DNA of 64,000 bases from TMED108 sp964386795 (GCA_964386795.1 CAYLUE010000001.1:1-64000), one strand, 5' to 3'. Numbered from the stretch's first letter, positions 17,506 to 27,449 are shown. Made by a program: numbers and translations. Notes: generated by a model from the letters alone, not told the origin.

Positions 17506-18900
17506 CTAAAAAAATAATAAACTGACTATAGCAAATAGTGGAAATAGAATAACTAAAGAATAGAGAAAATAGCCAAAAAAGGAAGGCATTTCTATCCCTG
17601 AAGATTCCGCAATAGACTTGACCATAAAATTAGGGGCATTTCCTATATAAGTATTTGCCCCCATAAAGACTGCTCCAGCTGAAATTGCCAGAAGGGTTTG
17701 TGACAATTCACCCATAAGAACCTGAGCATCACCCCCAGCTGTATTAAAAAATACTAGATACGTAGGTGCGTTATCAAGGAAACTGGATAAAATCCCCGTT
17801 AACCAGAAATACATATGGTTCACTGGTCCAGAATCGCTAGAAACAGAATTAATGATAGCTGCGAGGGCACCCTCTGTTCCTGCTTTAAGAATTGCAATTG
17901 CCGGTATAATTGTAATAAAAATACCAGCAAAAAGTTTAGCCACTTCCTGGATAGGAAACCAAGTATACTCATTTGCTTCTCGAATCTCTTTTGCAGTGTA
18001 TTTCCAGCTTGCATAGGCAAGACACAATAACAAAATATCTCTAATAATATTCTGAAGCTCAACATGAACATGATAAACGGTAAATTCAATATGAGGTTTC
18101 CAAAAACCGCTTAATAATACAGAACCTACAACGCCAAGAATTAATAATAAGTTAAACGACCCTTTCAACCCTATCTTTTCCCTGCTAGTAGCAGTTGGTA
18201 ATTCGCCTTCTTTTTTATATTGAATTGTATCATAGATATAAAAAATTATAACAAGGGACGCTACCATAAACAGCATAGGTATAAACATTGCTTTAGTGGT
18301 CCAAAAGAAATCTACACCTTTAAGAAAACCTAAAAATAAAGGCGGGTCACCTAATGGGGTTAATGATCCTCCTATATTCGCAACCAAGAAAATAAAAAAT
18401 ATCACCACATGAACTTTATATTTTCTATCCTTATTTGCTCGCAAAAGTGGTCGAATAAGCAGCATAGCTGCGCCTGTGGTTCCCATCCAGCTTGCCAGCA
18501 GAGTACCCACAAATATGATTGTAGTATTCATGATGGGTGTCCCTACTAAGGAACCTGTTAATTGAACACCACCGGAAATAGTAAAAAGCGCTAATAATAG
18601 AATAATAAAAGGGATATACTCAAGTAACCCCACATGTAAAACTTCATATATAGTTATTGCTAGTCCCTGCGAAAGAATAAATGGTAGGACAAAAAGTGTG
18701 GCCCAAAATGCCGATATCTTACCGAAATTATGATGCCAATAATCGGGAGCAATCAAAGGAAATATAGCAATTGATAGAAGAATTCCAGCAAAGGGAATCA
18801 CCCAAAGAATCGACAATTCTCCTCCTTCTAAATGGGGAGCTCCAGTTGAGCCAGCGGTAAGGCTGGTAATAGATAAAATTATTGTAGTTATTAATTTCAT
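17506..18900 (-). CDS. nhaD: NhaD-type sodium/proton antiporter
   Basis: This 464-residue polytopic protein of the ArsB/NhaD ion-transporter superfamily has about 12 hydrophobic segments and an N-terminal signal-like helix. The conserved stretches GSLTPLGDPPLFLGFLKGVDFFW near residues 178-200 and SSFLDNAPTYLVFFN near 373-387 are typical of NhaD-like antiporters. It is the gene nearest to nqrM, transcribed divergently from it. With Na+-NQR next door, Na+/H+ exchange is a sensible role, but dicarboxylate or other anion transport by this superfamily cannot be excluded from sequence alone. Confidence 0.82.
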   Translation of the reverse strand: MKLITTIILSITSLTAGSTGAPHLEGGELSILWVIPFAGILLSIAIFPLIAPDYWHHNFGKISAFWATLFVLPFILSQGLAITIYEVLHVGLLEYIPFIILLLALFTISGGVQLTGSLVGTPIMNTTIIFVGTLLASWMGTTGAAMLLIRPLLRANKDRKYKVHVVIFFIFLVANIGGSLTPLGDPPLFLGFLKGVDFFWTTKAMFIPMLFMVASLVIIFYIYDTIQYKKEGELPTATSREKIGLKGSFNLLLILGVVGSVLLSGFWKPHIEFTVYHVHVELQNIIRDILLLCLAYASWKYTAKEIREANEYTWFPIQEVAKLFAGIFITIIPAIAILKAGTEGALAAIINSVSSDSGPVNHMYFWLTGILSSFLDNAPTYLVFFNTAGGDAQVLMGELSQTLLAISAGAVFMGANTYIGNAPNFMVKSIAESSGIEMPSFFGYFLYSLVILFPLFAIVSLLFF

Positions 18901-19013
18901 AATATTATTTGATATTTTTTGGTTAATGAATAAATGAAATTTAATTACTGTAGAGCGATTCTTCCTAATTATTGATGCAGGAATTATATCAATTTATTGA
19001 ATTAAATTAAGGT
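18901..19013. promoter_or_regulatory. divergent intergenic region nhaD / nqrM
   Basis: This 113-base AT-rich spacer separates the nhaD start (leftward) from the nqrM start (rightward) and must hold promoters for both. I see TTGATG followed by TTATAT-like elements toward nqrM but no spacing good enough to call a specific promoter. No hairpin stands out. Confidence 0.4.
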
Positions 19014-19202
19014 ATGGAATTTTTACTAACGATCATTGTGATAGGTATGGCAATCGCTGGAATGTCTATTGGAATTATTTTTAATAATAAACCTTTACAA
19101 GGTTCATGTGGCGGTGTTGCAGAAAATTGTGTTTGTCTTGATGGCGGAAATTGCGATGATCCTTCTCAAAAGCCAGAATCTACCTTCATCCCAGAAGACT
19201 GA
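19014..19202 (+). CDS. nqrM: Na+-NQR maturation protein NqrM
   Basis: NqrM delivers or inserts the iron center between NqrD and NqrE and is required for a working Na+-NQR. The 62-residue protein has an N-terminal membrane helix (residues 3-23), a G-IFNNKPLQGSCGG segment, and four cysteines at 32, 39, 41 and 47 (CGG, NCVC, GGNC), the family hallmark. It lies on the plus strand, facing the nqr operon, and its 3' end overlaps that of apbE by 37 bases. The ATG start is preceded by AAGG. Confidence 0.92.
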   Translation: MEFLLTIIVIGMAIAGMSIGIIFNNKPLQGSCGGVAENCVCLDGGNCDDPSQKPESTFIPED

Positions 19203-20236
19203 ACTGTTTGAAATTGTTCATTTTTATTTATAACCCAATATGCCTCTACTTCATCGAGGCTTTCAACTAGCTCCTTACCCGATTCTAAAGACATCACATT
19301 TAATGCGGTAGCAATAGCATCTGCATCCATGCAAGTGGCGGCTACAACGGTTACTGATGATATATTAGATTCGATTGCATAACCAGTTCTTGGATCAATT
19401 ATATGGGAAAATTTAGATGAATCGAATTCATAAAAATTCCTATAATTTCCTGATGTAGCCATTGCCTTATTTATTATTGGAACAACTGCAATAATTTTTT
19501 CACCAGGCTGAATACTAGGCTTGGGCGAATCGATACCAATTCGCCAAGCTTTACCTCTGTTATTTTTTCCCAAAACCCTAACTTCGCCTCCAATTTCAAT
19601 CATGAAGTTTTGATATCCAATAGATTTTATAAAATTGAATAAACGATCTACGCCCCAGCCTTTAGCAATGGCATTTACATCTAACTCTTGTCCTTTTTGT
19701 GATTTAATAAGAGAGTTTTGCGCTAATTTTATCTTATCATAACCAACCCTATCCTTGGCTAGTGTAATTTCAAGATCAGTAGGAGGTTGCCAGATTTCAT
19801 CATATTCTCTGTCTGCTTTACCTTTTTTCCATGTTGAGCTAAGCGGGAGTGAAGAAATATCAAATGCGCCTTTTGAAAGATTAGACCAATGCAATGAGCG
19901 GTTAATTACTTGTTTGAATTCATGAGAAATAACGATTGCTGAGTTAGTTGGTATTTTATTAAATAACGATATTTCACTATTCGCAACATAGGTTGACATT
20001 TGTTGATTAATTGAATTCAGTATTGAATCAACCTGGGTCTTAATTTGGTTCATTTCAGGAATTAAACCTCTTTGAGGAACTAGACGAATTGTATAAAATG
20101 TTCCCATTGCAGGTCCAGCAATATCTAGATATTTTTTGGGGCTGCTACAGCCAAAAAGGGAAGCTAGAATAAGTAAGCAGAGAAATCCTCTTACTTGAAA
20201 AAATATGAGCTGAGTTTTATTAACCGAAACTATCAT
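19166..20236 (-). CDS. apbE: FAD:protein FMN transferase ApbE, lipoprotein
   Basis: ApbE covalently attaches FMN to threonines of NqrB and NqrC in the periplasm. The 356-residue protein has a signal peptide ending in a lipobox (LASLFGCSS, Cys near residue 30). GPAMGTFYTIRL follows, and then the conserved DVNAIAKGWGVD near 187-198, IEIGGEVRVLGKN near 220, and ATSGNYRNFYE near 260, with HIIDPRTG near 279. It overlaps nqrF by 17 bases and closes the nqr operon, so it serves the complex encoded upstream. Confidence 0.95.
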   Translation of the reverse strand: MIVSVNKTQLIFFQVRGFLCLLILASLFGCSSPKKYLDIAGPAMGTFYTIRLVPQRGLIPEMNQIKTQVDSILNSINQQMSTYVANSEISLFNKIPTNSAIVISHEFKQVINRSLHWSNLSKGAFDISSLPLSSTWKKGKADREYDEIWQPPTDLEITLAKDRVGYDKIKLAQNSLIKSQKGQELDVNAIAKGWGVDRLFNFIKSIGYQNFMIEIGGEVRVLGKNNRGKAWRIGIDSPKPSIQPGEKIIAVVPIINKAMATSGNYRNFYEFDSSKFSHIIDPRTGYAIESNISSVTVVAATCMDADAIATALNVMSLESGKELVESLDEVEAYWVINKNEQFQTVQSSGMKVDSGF

Positions 20237-21455
20237 ATGCTATCATATCTCGCTCAACTCCAAGATCATAAAGCATTTTATCGCATGCATCAATCATCAT
20301 TGGCGGTCCGCACATGTAATATTCTATTTCAGATGGATCATCATGATCTTTAAGGTATTCTTCCATGGCAACGTTATGGATAAATCCAGTAGGGCCTTTC
20401 CAATTATCTTCAGGCATAGGTTCAGATAGGCCAACGATATATTTAAAATTTGGGTATTCTTTTTCAAGCTTGAGAAAATCATCATGATAAAACATTTCTC
20501 TTACTGATCGAGCTCCATAAAAGAAAGTAATCTTGCGATCGGTCTTTTTAGTATCAAGAAGATCTAAGAGATGGCTTCTCATTGGAGCCATACCTGCGCC
20601 ACCACCCAAATAAAGCATCTCCCGGTCTGTATCTTTGGCAAAAAATTCACCAAATGGTCCAGATATCGTGACTTTATCACCTTTTTTTAGATTAAAAATA
20701 TAGGAGGATGCTATGCCAGGTGGCACCTGATCCCATAACGCAGGTGGTGGAGTGGCGATCCTTACATTTAACATAATTATATTGCCTTCAGCGGGATGGT
20801 TTGCCATTGAATAAGCTCTAAAACAATCCTCATCATTATTAGCAACTACATCCCAAATCTTAAACTTATCCCAGTCATCATGATATTCTTTTTCTACATT
20901 GAAATTTTTGAAACTTAATTGATGATATTCAGGAATATCAATTTGAATATATCCGCCTGCAGTAAAATTTAAATTTTCACCTTTAGGAAGCTCTAAAATC
21001 AATTCTTTTATAAAGGTTGCAACATTATTGTTGGATCTGACAGTACAGTCCCATTTTTGAATATTAAATATCTCATCAGGCACATGAACTTTCATATTTT
21101 CTTTAATTTTTACCTGACAAGCTAGGCGCCAATTTTCTTTTGCTTCGGCTCTACTAATATGTCCTTTTTCAGTAGGTAGTATTTCACCACCACCTTCATT
21201 TACCTGACATTTACACAAAGCACATGTACCGCCACCTCCGCAGGCCGAAGGTAAAAAGATATTTTCTGTTGCTAACGCAGATAAAAGTGTAGAGCCTGGT
21301 CTAACCTTTAAGGATTTATCATCCTCTCCATTTATGTTAACCGAAACATCTCCCTGGGGAAGTAGTTTAGACTCTGCAAAATTTAACATTAAAACAAGGA
21401 TTAAAATTACACCACTAAAAATAGCTACGCTTAATAAGGTTGAGGCGGTTATCAT
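20220..21455 (-). CDS. nqrF: Na+-NQR subunit F
   Basis: NqrF is the NADH-oxidising entry subunit with FAD and a 2Fe-2S cluster. The 411-residue protein has one N-terminal membrane helix. A ferredoxin domain follows with cysteines in SACGGGGTCALCKC and a fourth in RLACQVK, then the FAD-binding RAYSMAN motif, and the NADH domain with GGGAGMAPMRS. It ends MIAYDSFG, close to the family C-terminus. The start overlaps the nqrE stop (ATGA). Confidence 0.97.
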   Translation of the reverse strand: MITASTLLSVAIFSGVILILVLMLNFAESKLLPQGDVSVNINGEDDKSLKVRPGSTLLSALATENIFLPSACGGGGTCALCKCQVNEGGGEILPTEKGHISRAEAKENWRLACQVKIKENMKVHVPDEIFNIQKWDCTVRSNNNVATFIKELILELPKGENLNFTAGGYIQIDIPEYHQLSFKNFNVEKEYHDDWDKFKIWDVVANNDEDCFRAYSMANHPAEGNIIMLNVRIATPPPALWDQVPPGIASSYIFNLKKGDKVTISGPFGEFFAKDTDREMLYLGGGAGMAPMRSHLLDLLDTKKTDRKITFFYGARSVREMFYHDDFLKLEKEYPNFKYIVGLSEPMPEDNWKGPTGFIHNVAMEEYLKDHDDPSEIEYYMCGPPMMIDACDKMLYDLGVERDMIAYDSFG

Positions 21456-22060
21456 AATTGAATTCCCCCAAATGACATAAATGCAATAGATATCAAACCG
21501 GTTAATAGCATTGTTATACCAACACCCCTAAGGTTAGTCGGCACATTAGAATAGCGTAATCTGTAGCGTATTGATGCCATAGCTACAATAGCTAAAAACC
21601 ATCCTAGCCCAGATCCAAAACCAAAAACGATAGATTCCATTAATGTATAATTGCGTTCAACAAGAAATAATGATCCACCTAATATGGAGCAATTAACCGC
21701 AATTAATGGAAGAAAGATTCCTAGGCTTTGGTATAGCGAAGGAGAAAATTTATCAATTACCATTTCTACCAACTGTACCATCGCTGCGATCACAGCAATA
21801 AAGACGATTGGTTTAAGAAAACTTAAATTAACATCAGGAAAGCCTAGCCAGGCTAAGGCGCCATCACCTAAAAGATAACTGTAAATGAACCAATTAGCAG
21901 GTGCAGTAATTGTCAAAACAAAGATTACGGCAAATCCAAGACCAATTGATGCATCAACTTTCTTAGAAACCGCCAAAAACGAACACATACCAAGAAAATA
22001 AGCTAAGAGAATATTTTCAACAAAAACCGCTTTAGTTATTAAGCTTAAATAATGTTCCAT
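21452..22060 (-). CDS. nqrE: Na+-NQR subunit E
   Basis: This 202-residue membrane subunit has six spans and belongs with NqrD to the inverted-topology RnfA/E-like pair that coordinates an iron center. The segment ILLAYFLGMCSFLAVSKK near residues 17-34 holds the conserved Cys, and a second half-site Cys appears in VNCSILGGSLF near 123. It starts three bases after nqrD. Confidence 0.95.
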   Translation of the reverse strand: MEHYLSLITKAVFVENILLAYFLGMCSFLAVSKKVDASIGLGFAVIFVLTITAPANWFIYSYLLGDGALAWLGFPDVNLSFLKPIVFIAVIAAMVQLVEMVIDKFSPSLYQSLGIFLPLIAVNCSILGGSLFLVERNYTLMESIVFGFGSGLGWFLAIVAMASIRYRLRYSNVPTNLRGVGITMLLTGLISIAFMSFGGIQL

Positions 22061-22063
22061 CTT

Positions 22064-22690
22064 CTATTCCTGCTCAACTTTTCCAATAATTCTTTGTGCC
22101 CAAACAATTAATCCAAGTATTATAAAAGCACCAGGACTTAAAACCATCAATCCCATATTCTCATATCCAGCAGCGTACATCGATTCTGGAATCACTTTAA
22201 AACCATAAATAGTGCCGCTTCCTAAAAGCTCTCTAAAAAAGCCAACTGCGATCAGAATCATACCGTACCCTAATCCATTGCCGAGCCCATCTAAAAATGA
22301 CTTCCAAGGTCCATTTTGCATTGCAAAGGCCTCTGCTCTTCCCATGATTATACAATTAGTGATAATTAGGGAAACAAATACACTTAACTGCTTACTGATG
22401 TCGTACATATAGGCTTGTAAAACAAGGTCTGTTAATATCACCATCGATGCAATAACGGATAGCTGAACAATAATTCTTACTTTTGATGGAATTAGGTTTC
22501 TTAGTAGTGATATGATAGTGTTTGAAACGCACAGTACAGCAATAACCGCTAGCGTCATCACAAGCGCTATATCTAACTTTGTAGTAACTGCAAGCGCTGA
22601 ACAAATTCCCAAAACTTGTAAACTAATCGGATTATTACTCATTAATGGATCAGAAACAGCTCTTTTTGATGATTTACTAAGTATTGCCAT
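22064..22690 (-). CDS. nqrD: Na+-NQR subunit D
   Basis: This 208-residue membrane subunit is the partner of NqrE. Conserved Cys-bearing segments are LQVLGICSALAVTTKLD near residues 24-40 and ITNCIIMGRAEAFA near 109-122, matching the NqrD/RnfE family. Six hydrophobic spans. The ATG overlaps the nqrC stop by one base (TAATG). Confidence 0.96.
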   Translation of the reverse strand: MAILSKSSKRAVSDPLMSNNPISLQVLGICSALAVTTKLDIALVMTLAVIAVLCVSNTIISLLRNLIPSKVRIIVQLSVIASMVILTDLVLQAYMYDISKQLSVFVSLIITNCIIMGRAEAFAMQNGPWKSFLDGLGNGLGYGMILIAVGFFRELLGSGTIYGFKVIPESMYAAGYENMGLMVLSPGAFIILGLIVWAQRIIGKVEQE

Positions 22691-23406
22691 TAGCTTCTGA
22701 TATTCTTTCTTATTTGTTCAAAATAAGGGTTATAATATTTTAAATCTTTTAATAAAAATTGATTTAACCCCCTGGAAGTCATTGTTGCACCAGTTATCCC
22801 ATCAACCTGATGGTAGGCTTCATCAGATGACTCATCAACCACACCCTTTACAGTTTGAATACCAATCAGATTTCCTTGATTATCAATAAATCTTTTTCCA
22901 ACAAAATTCTGCTGAAACCAAGGCTTGTCAACCTCGGCCCCAAGGCCAGGCGTTTCAATGTGTCTATAAAAAGTGATACCCTTGGCCGTAGCGCCATCGG
23001 GTTCAATAGAAAAATATCCATACATGGTTCCCCACAACCCTTTTCCTGAAATAGGAATAGCAAATCCATCTACTTTTCCATCCACAATTTTTTTATATAA
23101 AGGATAAAGGTCTGTGTCAACTTTAGGGTCAATATCTTGAGGTAGCTTACCTGGAATAACGTTACCTGATTTATCAATCACAAACGAAACTATTGATTCG
23201 TTAAAAATCTGTTCCACGTTTTCTGTGGTCCATGGAGCTTCACTAGATGGCGTAAAACCCAACGAACTCAAAATATTTTTTTTAATATCTGCTTGAATAT
23301 TGCTTATGGTAATATCCTCAAGAGAGGAGTATGCTGATGACAATACAAAAGCAAGTATCATTGTGATTAAGGTGGTAAAAATTAATGTATAACGATTACT
23401 ATGCAT
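22690..23406 (-). CDS. nqrC: Na+-NQR subunit C
   Basis: NqrC carries covalent FMN in the periplasm. I place the start at MHSNRYTL, whose ATG overlaps the nqrB stop by 8 bases. This gives 238 residues with one N-terminal membrane helix. The FMN-attachment site reads TGAT, with Thr208 as acceptor, a substrate of ApbE; the first residue is Thr instead of the usual Ser. An upstream extension of 16 codons overlaps nqrB and has no family support. Confidence 0.96.
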   Translation of the reverse strand: MHSNRYTLIFTTLITMILAFVLSSAYSSLEDITISNIQADIKKNILSSLGFTPSSEAPWTTENVEQIFNESIVSFVIDKSGNVIPGKLPQDIDPKVDTDLYPLYKKIVDGKVDGFAIPISGKGLWGTMYGYFSIEPDGATAKGITFYRHIETPGLGAEVDKPWFQQNFVGKRFIDNQGNLIGIQTVKGVVDESSDEAYHQVDGITGATMTSRGLNQFLLKDLKYYNPYFEQIRKNIRS

Positions 23407-24574
23407 GTCGCGCTTTTCGTCGATTAATATTTGACTGAATGACGAACCAATCAATTAGAGCAGCAAATGCATTAACAAATAATATTGAAAGCATAACACC
23501 TTCCGGATATGCAGGGTTAATGGAGCGAATTATCACAGTTAAAGAACCAAATAATATTCCATATATCCATCTGCCTTGATTTGTATGGCAACCGGTAACG
23601 GGTTCTGTAGCCATAAAAACTGTTCCAAATAGAAAACTACCCATGACTAAGTGGTATTGTGGCGGAATTGTAAACATAGAGTTAGTTGAAAAAGGAGAAA
23701 ATAGATTTGTTATAAGCGCCATCGAAACCAACCCTATTACGGCCCCAAAAATAACACGCCAATTTATTATCTTGATATATATCAAGAAAATTGCAGAAAG
23801 AATAATAAGTAGCTTATTGGTTTCTCCTATTGATCCAGGTACCCAGCCCCAAAAAAGATTCCACCAAGAATAATCAAATTGAGTTACACTATTTAGCATT
23901 GATAAAGCATCTTGACCCAGTTCGCTTGCAGGTATAGATAGTGCGGTTGCGCCTGAATAGCCATCAGGTCCTAGAACCCATACTTTATCACCGGAAATCT
24001 TAGTTGGATATGTAAAAAATATAAATACTCTGGCTAATAGTGCGGGATTGAATATATTCATCCCAACGCCGCCAAAAATTTCCTTTCCAATTACTATACC
24101 AAAGGTTGTTGCAATAGAAATCTGCCATAAAGGAATATTGGGTGGCATGGTTAGTGGAATCAATGCGCAGGTCACTAAAAATCCTTCACTCACTGGGTGT
24201 TTTCTAACAACTGCAAAAATAAGCTCCCAAAATGCTCCTGAAGCAAATGTTATAGCGATGATGGGCAGAATCTTTCCAAAGCCAAACCAGAAATTCTGCC
24301 AATTTGATCTTTCTAGTCCCATTGCTATTGCATTCTGATAACCAATATTCATCGCACCAAATAAATAGAGGGGTAATAATGATATAACCACCAAAATCAT
24401 TATTCGTTTCGTATCAATACTATCACGAATATGTGGCCCAGATTCAGTTACCTCATCGGTAGAAAAAAGAATTGTATCTGTAGCTTCAAAGATGGGATAA
24501 AGTTTTTCAAATCTTCCACCTTCTTCAAAATGAGGTTTAGTCTTATTTAATAGATTTTGAAGAAAATTTAACAT
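23399..24574 (-). CDS. nqrB: Na+-NQR subunit B
   Basis: NqrB is the main membrane subunit, carrying covalent FMN and riboflavin and taking part in Na+ movement. The 391-residue protein has about ten hydrophobic segments. The ApbE target motif GYSGATALS places FMN on Thr210. The family stretch GGVGMNIFNPALLARVF precedes it near 168-184. It begins one base after the nqrA stop. Confidence 0.97.
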   Translation of the reverse strand: MLNFLQNLLNKTKPHFEEGGRFEKLYPIFEATDTILFSTDEVTESGPHIRDSIDTKRIMILVVISLLPLYLFGAMNIGYQNAIAMGLERSNWQNFWFGFGKILPIIAITFASGAFWELIFAVVRKHPVSEGFLVTCALIPLTMPPNIPLWQISIATTFGIVIGKEIFGGVGMNIFNPALLARVFIFFTYPTKISGDKVWVLGPDGYSGATALSIPASELGQDALSMLNSVTQFDYSWWNLFWGWVPGSIGETNKLLIILSAIFLIYIKIINWRVIFGAVIGLVSMALITNLFSPFSTNSMFTIPPQYHLVMGSFLFGTVFMATEPVTGCHTNQGRWIYGILFGSLTVIIRSINPAYPEGVMLSILFVNAFAALIDWFVIQSNINRRKARHA

Positions 24575-25927
24575 TTATAATTCACTCTCAATAAGATTGA
24601 GCCCATCTCGAATGGCTTTACCAAGGTCAATCTTGCTTGGGCAGGCAAAACTGCAAAGAGCAAAATCTTCTTCATCGCATTCAAAAATACCTAACTGCTC
24701 CATTTCCTCAATATCCTCAACAAGAATAGCGCGATAAAGAGGGTTGGGTAAAATATCCATAGGAAGAACATCTTCCCATGAGTCAATTGGCACCATATAT
24801 CTCTCGCTACCATTTTTTAGAGTATTAAAATTGTATCCTCCGGTCAACGACCCAAAAAACGCATTGGTTAAGCTATAGCGTGAAGAAGCTGTGCCGGGTC
24901 GAAGCATACCCATAAATTCACGCTCACCTCCTTCTTGAATTACTGAAATACTAGAATCGAAGAAACCTAAAAAGTCATCTATGTCTATTTTATTACCAGT
25001 TAATACATCTCCAGATATGATCCGATTTTCTCCTTCTTTTAGTCTTTCGTCTAATAAAGGTTTTATCTCGACTCCAAGTCTTGATTTTATATGGGTTGGT
25101 TGGTTGACACTTGGTCCGCCAATTGTAATAAATAATGTAGTATCTAGTTCACCGGTTAGAAAAAAACTTCCAATTCTAACTACATCTTGAGCGCTCACGA
25201 TCCACACATGATCATTGGGGCCTATAGGTGAAATATGATGAATTTGAACGCCAACATTTCCGGCGGGATGCGGACCTGATACCGTATGACTAATAACACT
25301 TTCAAGATCTAATAACGTATCGGAAACTGTATTCTCATTATAGGAAAGATGAACATCTCCAGTTGTTAACTTATCAAGGATCTTTACTCCAGCTTGAAAA
25401 TGGGCACGGCGTCCCCTAAGCGCTAAATCAAGATTAACTGATAGGGGAGCAGTATTCCATCCTGAAATAAAAATGTCACGAGGCGATGATTTTGGATCGG
25501 CAATATTATTGAACGGTCTTTGGCGAATAAATGAAAACATGGAAGCATCAACCAGGGTAGATTTAACTGATTCAGGGCTTAACGAATCTATTTCATCTAA
25601 TTTGTAAGAATTACCTGTTTCTACTTCTTCTTTTTCAGATAGTTCAATGACAATTTTTTCAATTCGCCTTCTTTCACCATATTCAATATTTTTTACCTTA
25701 CCTCCTCCGGGCGAAGGGAAGGAAATTTGATCATTAGATTTACATTTAAAAAGTGGTGAGCCGATTTTTACTGAATCACCTTCTTTGACGAGAAGCTTAG
25801 GTTTTATCCCTTTGAACTGATAAGGTTTAAGCGCTACTAGATTTGGTGATTTAATTTTGACTGCAATATTTTCAGGTTGTCCTGAGATTTGAATATTGTG
25901 ACCTTTTCTAATGCTTATATCAGCCAA
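24575..25927 (-). CDS. nqrA: Na+-NQR subunit A
   Basis: NqrA is the peripheral subunit that interacts with quinone at the membrane face. The 450-residue length, the start KGHNIQISGQPE, a biotinyl/lipoyl-like domain with KLLVKEGDSVKIGSPLF near residue 43, and CDEEDFALCSFACPSKID near the C-terminus all fit the family. The start is TTG, preceded by a good AGGGG ribosome-binding site. It lies 20 bases after nuoN, which joins nqr to the nuo operon. Confidence 0.95.
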   Translation of the reverse strand: MADISIRKGHNIQISGQPENIAVKIKSPNLVALKPYQFKGIKPKLLVKEGDSVKIGSPLFKCKSNDQISFPSPGGGKVKNIEYGERRRIEKIVIELSEKEEVETGNSYKLDEIDSLSPESVKSTLVDASMFSFIRQRPFNNIADPKSSPRDIFISGWNTAPLSVNLDLALRGRRAHFQAGVKILDKLTTGDVHLSYNENTVSDTLLDLESVISHTVSGPHPAGNVGVQIHHISPIGPNDHVWIVSAQDVVRIGSFFLTGELDTTLFITIGGPSVNQPTHIKSRLGVEIKPLLDERLKEGENRIISGDVLTGNKIDIDDFLGFFDSSISVIQEGGEREFMGMLRPGTASSRYSLTNAFFGSLTGGYNFNTLKNGSERYMVPIDSWEDVLPMDILPNPLYRAILVEDIEEMEQLGIFECDEEDFALCSFACPSKIDLGKAIRDGLNLIESEL

Positions 25928-25947
25928 TTTTACCCCTCATCATTTTA

Positions 25948-27438
25948 TTACATACCATGAAATAAAATGGTAGATCGTGATATCCATTCAGCAACCGGGC
26001 TAAAATACCACCCAAAAATGAAACTCGGGATAGCTAAAACCAGAAGGAGAGCTACAGTAAGCTTAGATGAAGGATTGATAATTTCATCGCTTCGCTCTCC
26101 AGAAAGATACATATGCCTAACGACCCTAATATAGTAATAGAGCGAAATAACACTATTAATCACACCCACAAAGGCTAACCAATAAAATTTAGATCCTGCT
26201 TCAATTACGGCTGCAAAAATATAAAATTTACCTATGAACCCTGCGGTTGGAGGAAGTCCAGTCAGCGCAACCATGAATAAGGTCATAGTGATTCCAATAA
26301 ATGGCATCTTCCAGCCTAACCCATCAAAGTGACTAAACTCCTCACCTCCTATTTGATCATTAACATATATCACGACTAAGAAGGCGCCAAGATTCATAAA
26401 TAAATACATGATCAAATACATCATAATACCTTCAATTGAAGAACTTGACATTAAAGGGAGCGCCATCATCATGTAGCCGGCATGCGCAATACTCGAATAA
26501 GCTAACATTCGTTTTACATTATTTTGCTGTATGGCTACAAGATTACCGAGCGTCATTGTAGCTGCAGATAGAATTGCAATTAATTCTGGCCATGGTAGAT
26601 TATTTATAGATAGCCAAGACTCCATCGTTCCTGTAGACATACTGCCAAATACTTGATTGAAAAAACGTATCATCAGTGCAAAGCCTGCAGCTTTTGGGGC
26701 TACAGAAAGATACGCTGTAATAGTTGTTGGAGAGCCTTCATAGACATCCGGGGTCCAAAAGTGAAAAGGAACCGCTGAGATTTTATACCCAAACCCTACT
26801 AATATAAAAACCGTTGCAAGAGTTAAGGCTAGATTTGATTCGGGGCCTAAGGTTGCAATCGCAGATTGCATCTCAAAGAAATTTGTTGAACCGGTAAGAC
26901 CAAAAAGCAAACTCAAACCATAAAGCATAATTCCTGAAGAGAAAGCACCATAAATTACATACTTAAGTGAGGCTTCATTGCTTGTCGATTTTCGCTTGAG
27001 ATAACCAGCGAGAAAAAATGACATTATAGAAACAATCTCAATCGATAAGTACACCATCAGAATATCAATAGATGACACCATCAAGAATAGACCAAATGTC
27101 ATAATGGTCATAATGCTAAAATATTCCCCTAATCTATACTCTTTAAGCTCTCCAGAAATAAAACTAATTAATATGACAATAGCAGTAGATAGTAGAATTA
27201 GTATTTTAAAGAATTGGGAAAAAGGATCCAGCGCAACGGTATCCATAAAGAGAGTGGTAGGTGTAGCATCCTGAAGTCGTATAGCAAAATAAGTAAGAAA
27301 CAATCCCCCTAATGACCAATACGCAACCTTATAAGAATCTTTCTTTAGATAAATGAGATCTGCAATGATAGCTACAAGTATAGTAACGCTTAAAATAAGC
27401 TCAGGCCAAAAGAATGCTAGACTATTTAAATTATTCAT
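25948..27438 (-). CDS. nuoN: NADH-quinone oxidoreductase subunit N
   Basis: This antiporter-like membrane subunit of complex I has 496 residues and about 14 spans. Visible are LSIEIVSIMSFFLAGYLKR near 130, holding the conserved Glu of helix 5, and FHFWTPDVYEGSPT near 225. Lys residues for proton transfer occur in FGYKISAVPF and IQQNNVKRMLAYSSIAHAGYM. It follows nuoM by 11 bases and is the last Nuo gene before nqrA. Confidence 0.95.
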   Translation of the reverse strand: MNNLNSLAFFWPELILSVTILVAIIADLIYLKKDSYKVAYWSLGGLFLTYFAIRLQDATPTTLFMDTVALDPFSQFFKILILLSTAIVILISFISGELKEYRLGEYFSIMTIMTFGLFLMVSSIDILMVYLSIEIVSIMSFFLAGYLKRKSTSNEASLKYVIYGAFSSGIMLYGLSLLFGLTGSTNFFEMQSAIATLGPESNLALTLATVFILVGFGYKISAVPFHFWTPDVYEGSPTTITAYLSVAPKAAGFALMIRFFNQVFGSMSTGTMESWLSINNLPWPELIAILSAATMTLGNLVAIQQNNVKRMLAYSSIAHAGYMMMALPLMSSSSIEGIMMYLIMYLFMNLGAFLVVIYVNDQIGGEEFSHFDGLGWKMPFIGITMTLFMVALTGLPPTAGFIGKFYIFAAVIEAGSKFYWLAFVGVINSVISLYYYIRVVRHMYLSGERSDEIINPSSKLTVALLLVLAIPSFIFGWYFSPVAEWISRSTILFHGM

Positions 27439-27449
27439 CCCTTACCTAT

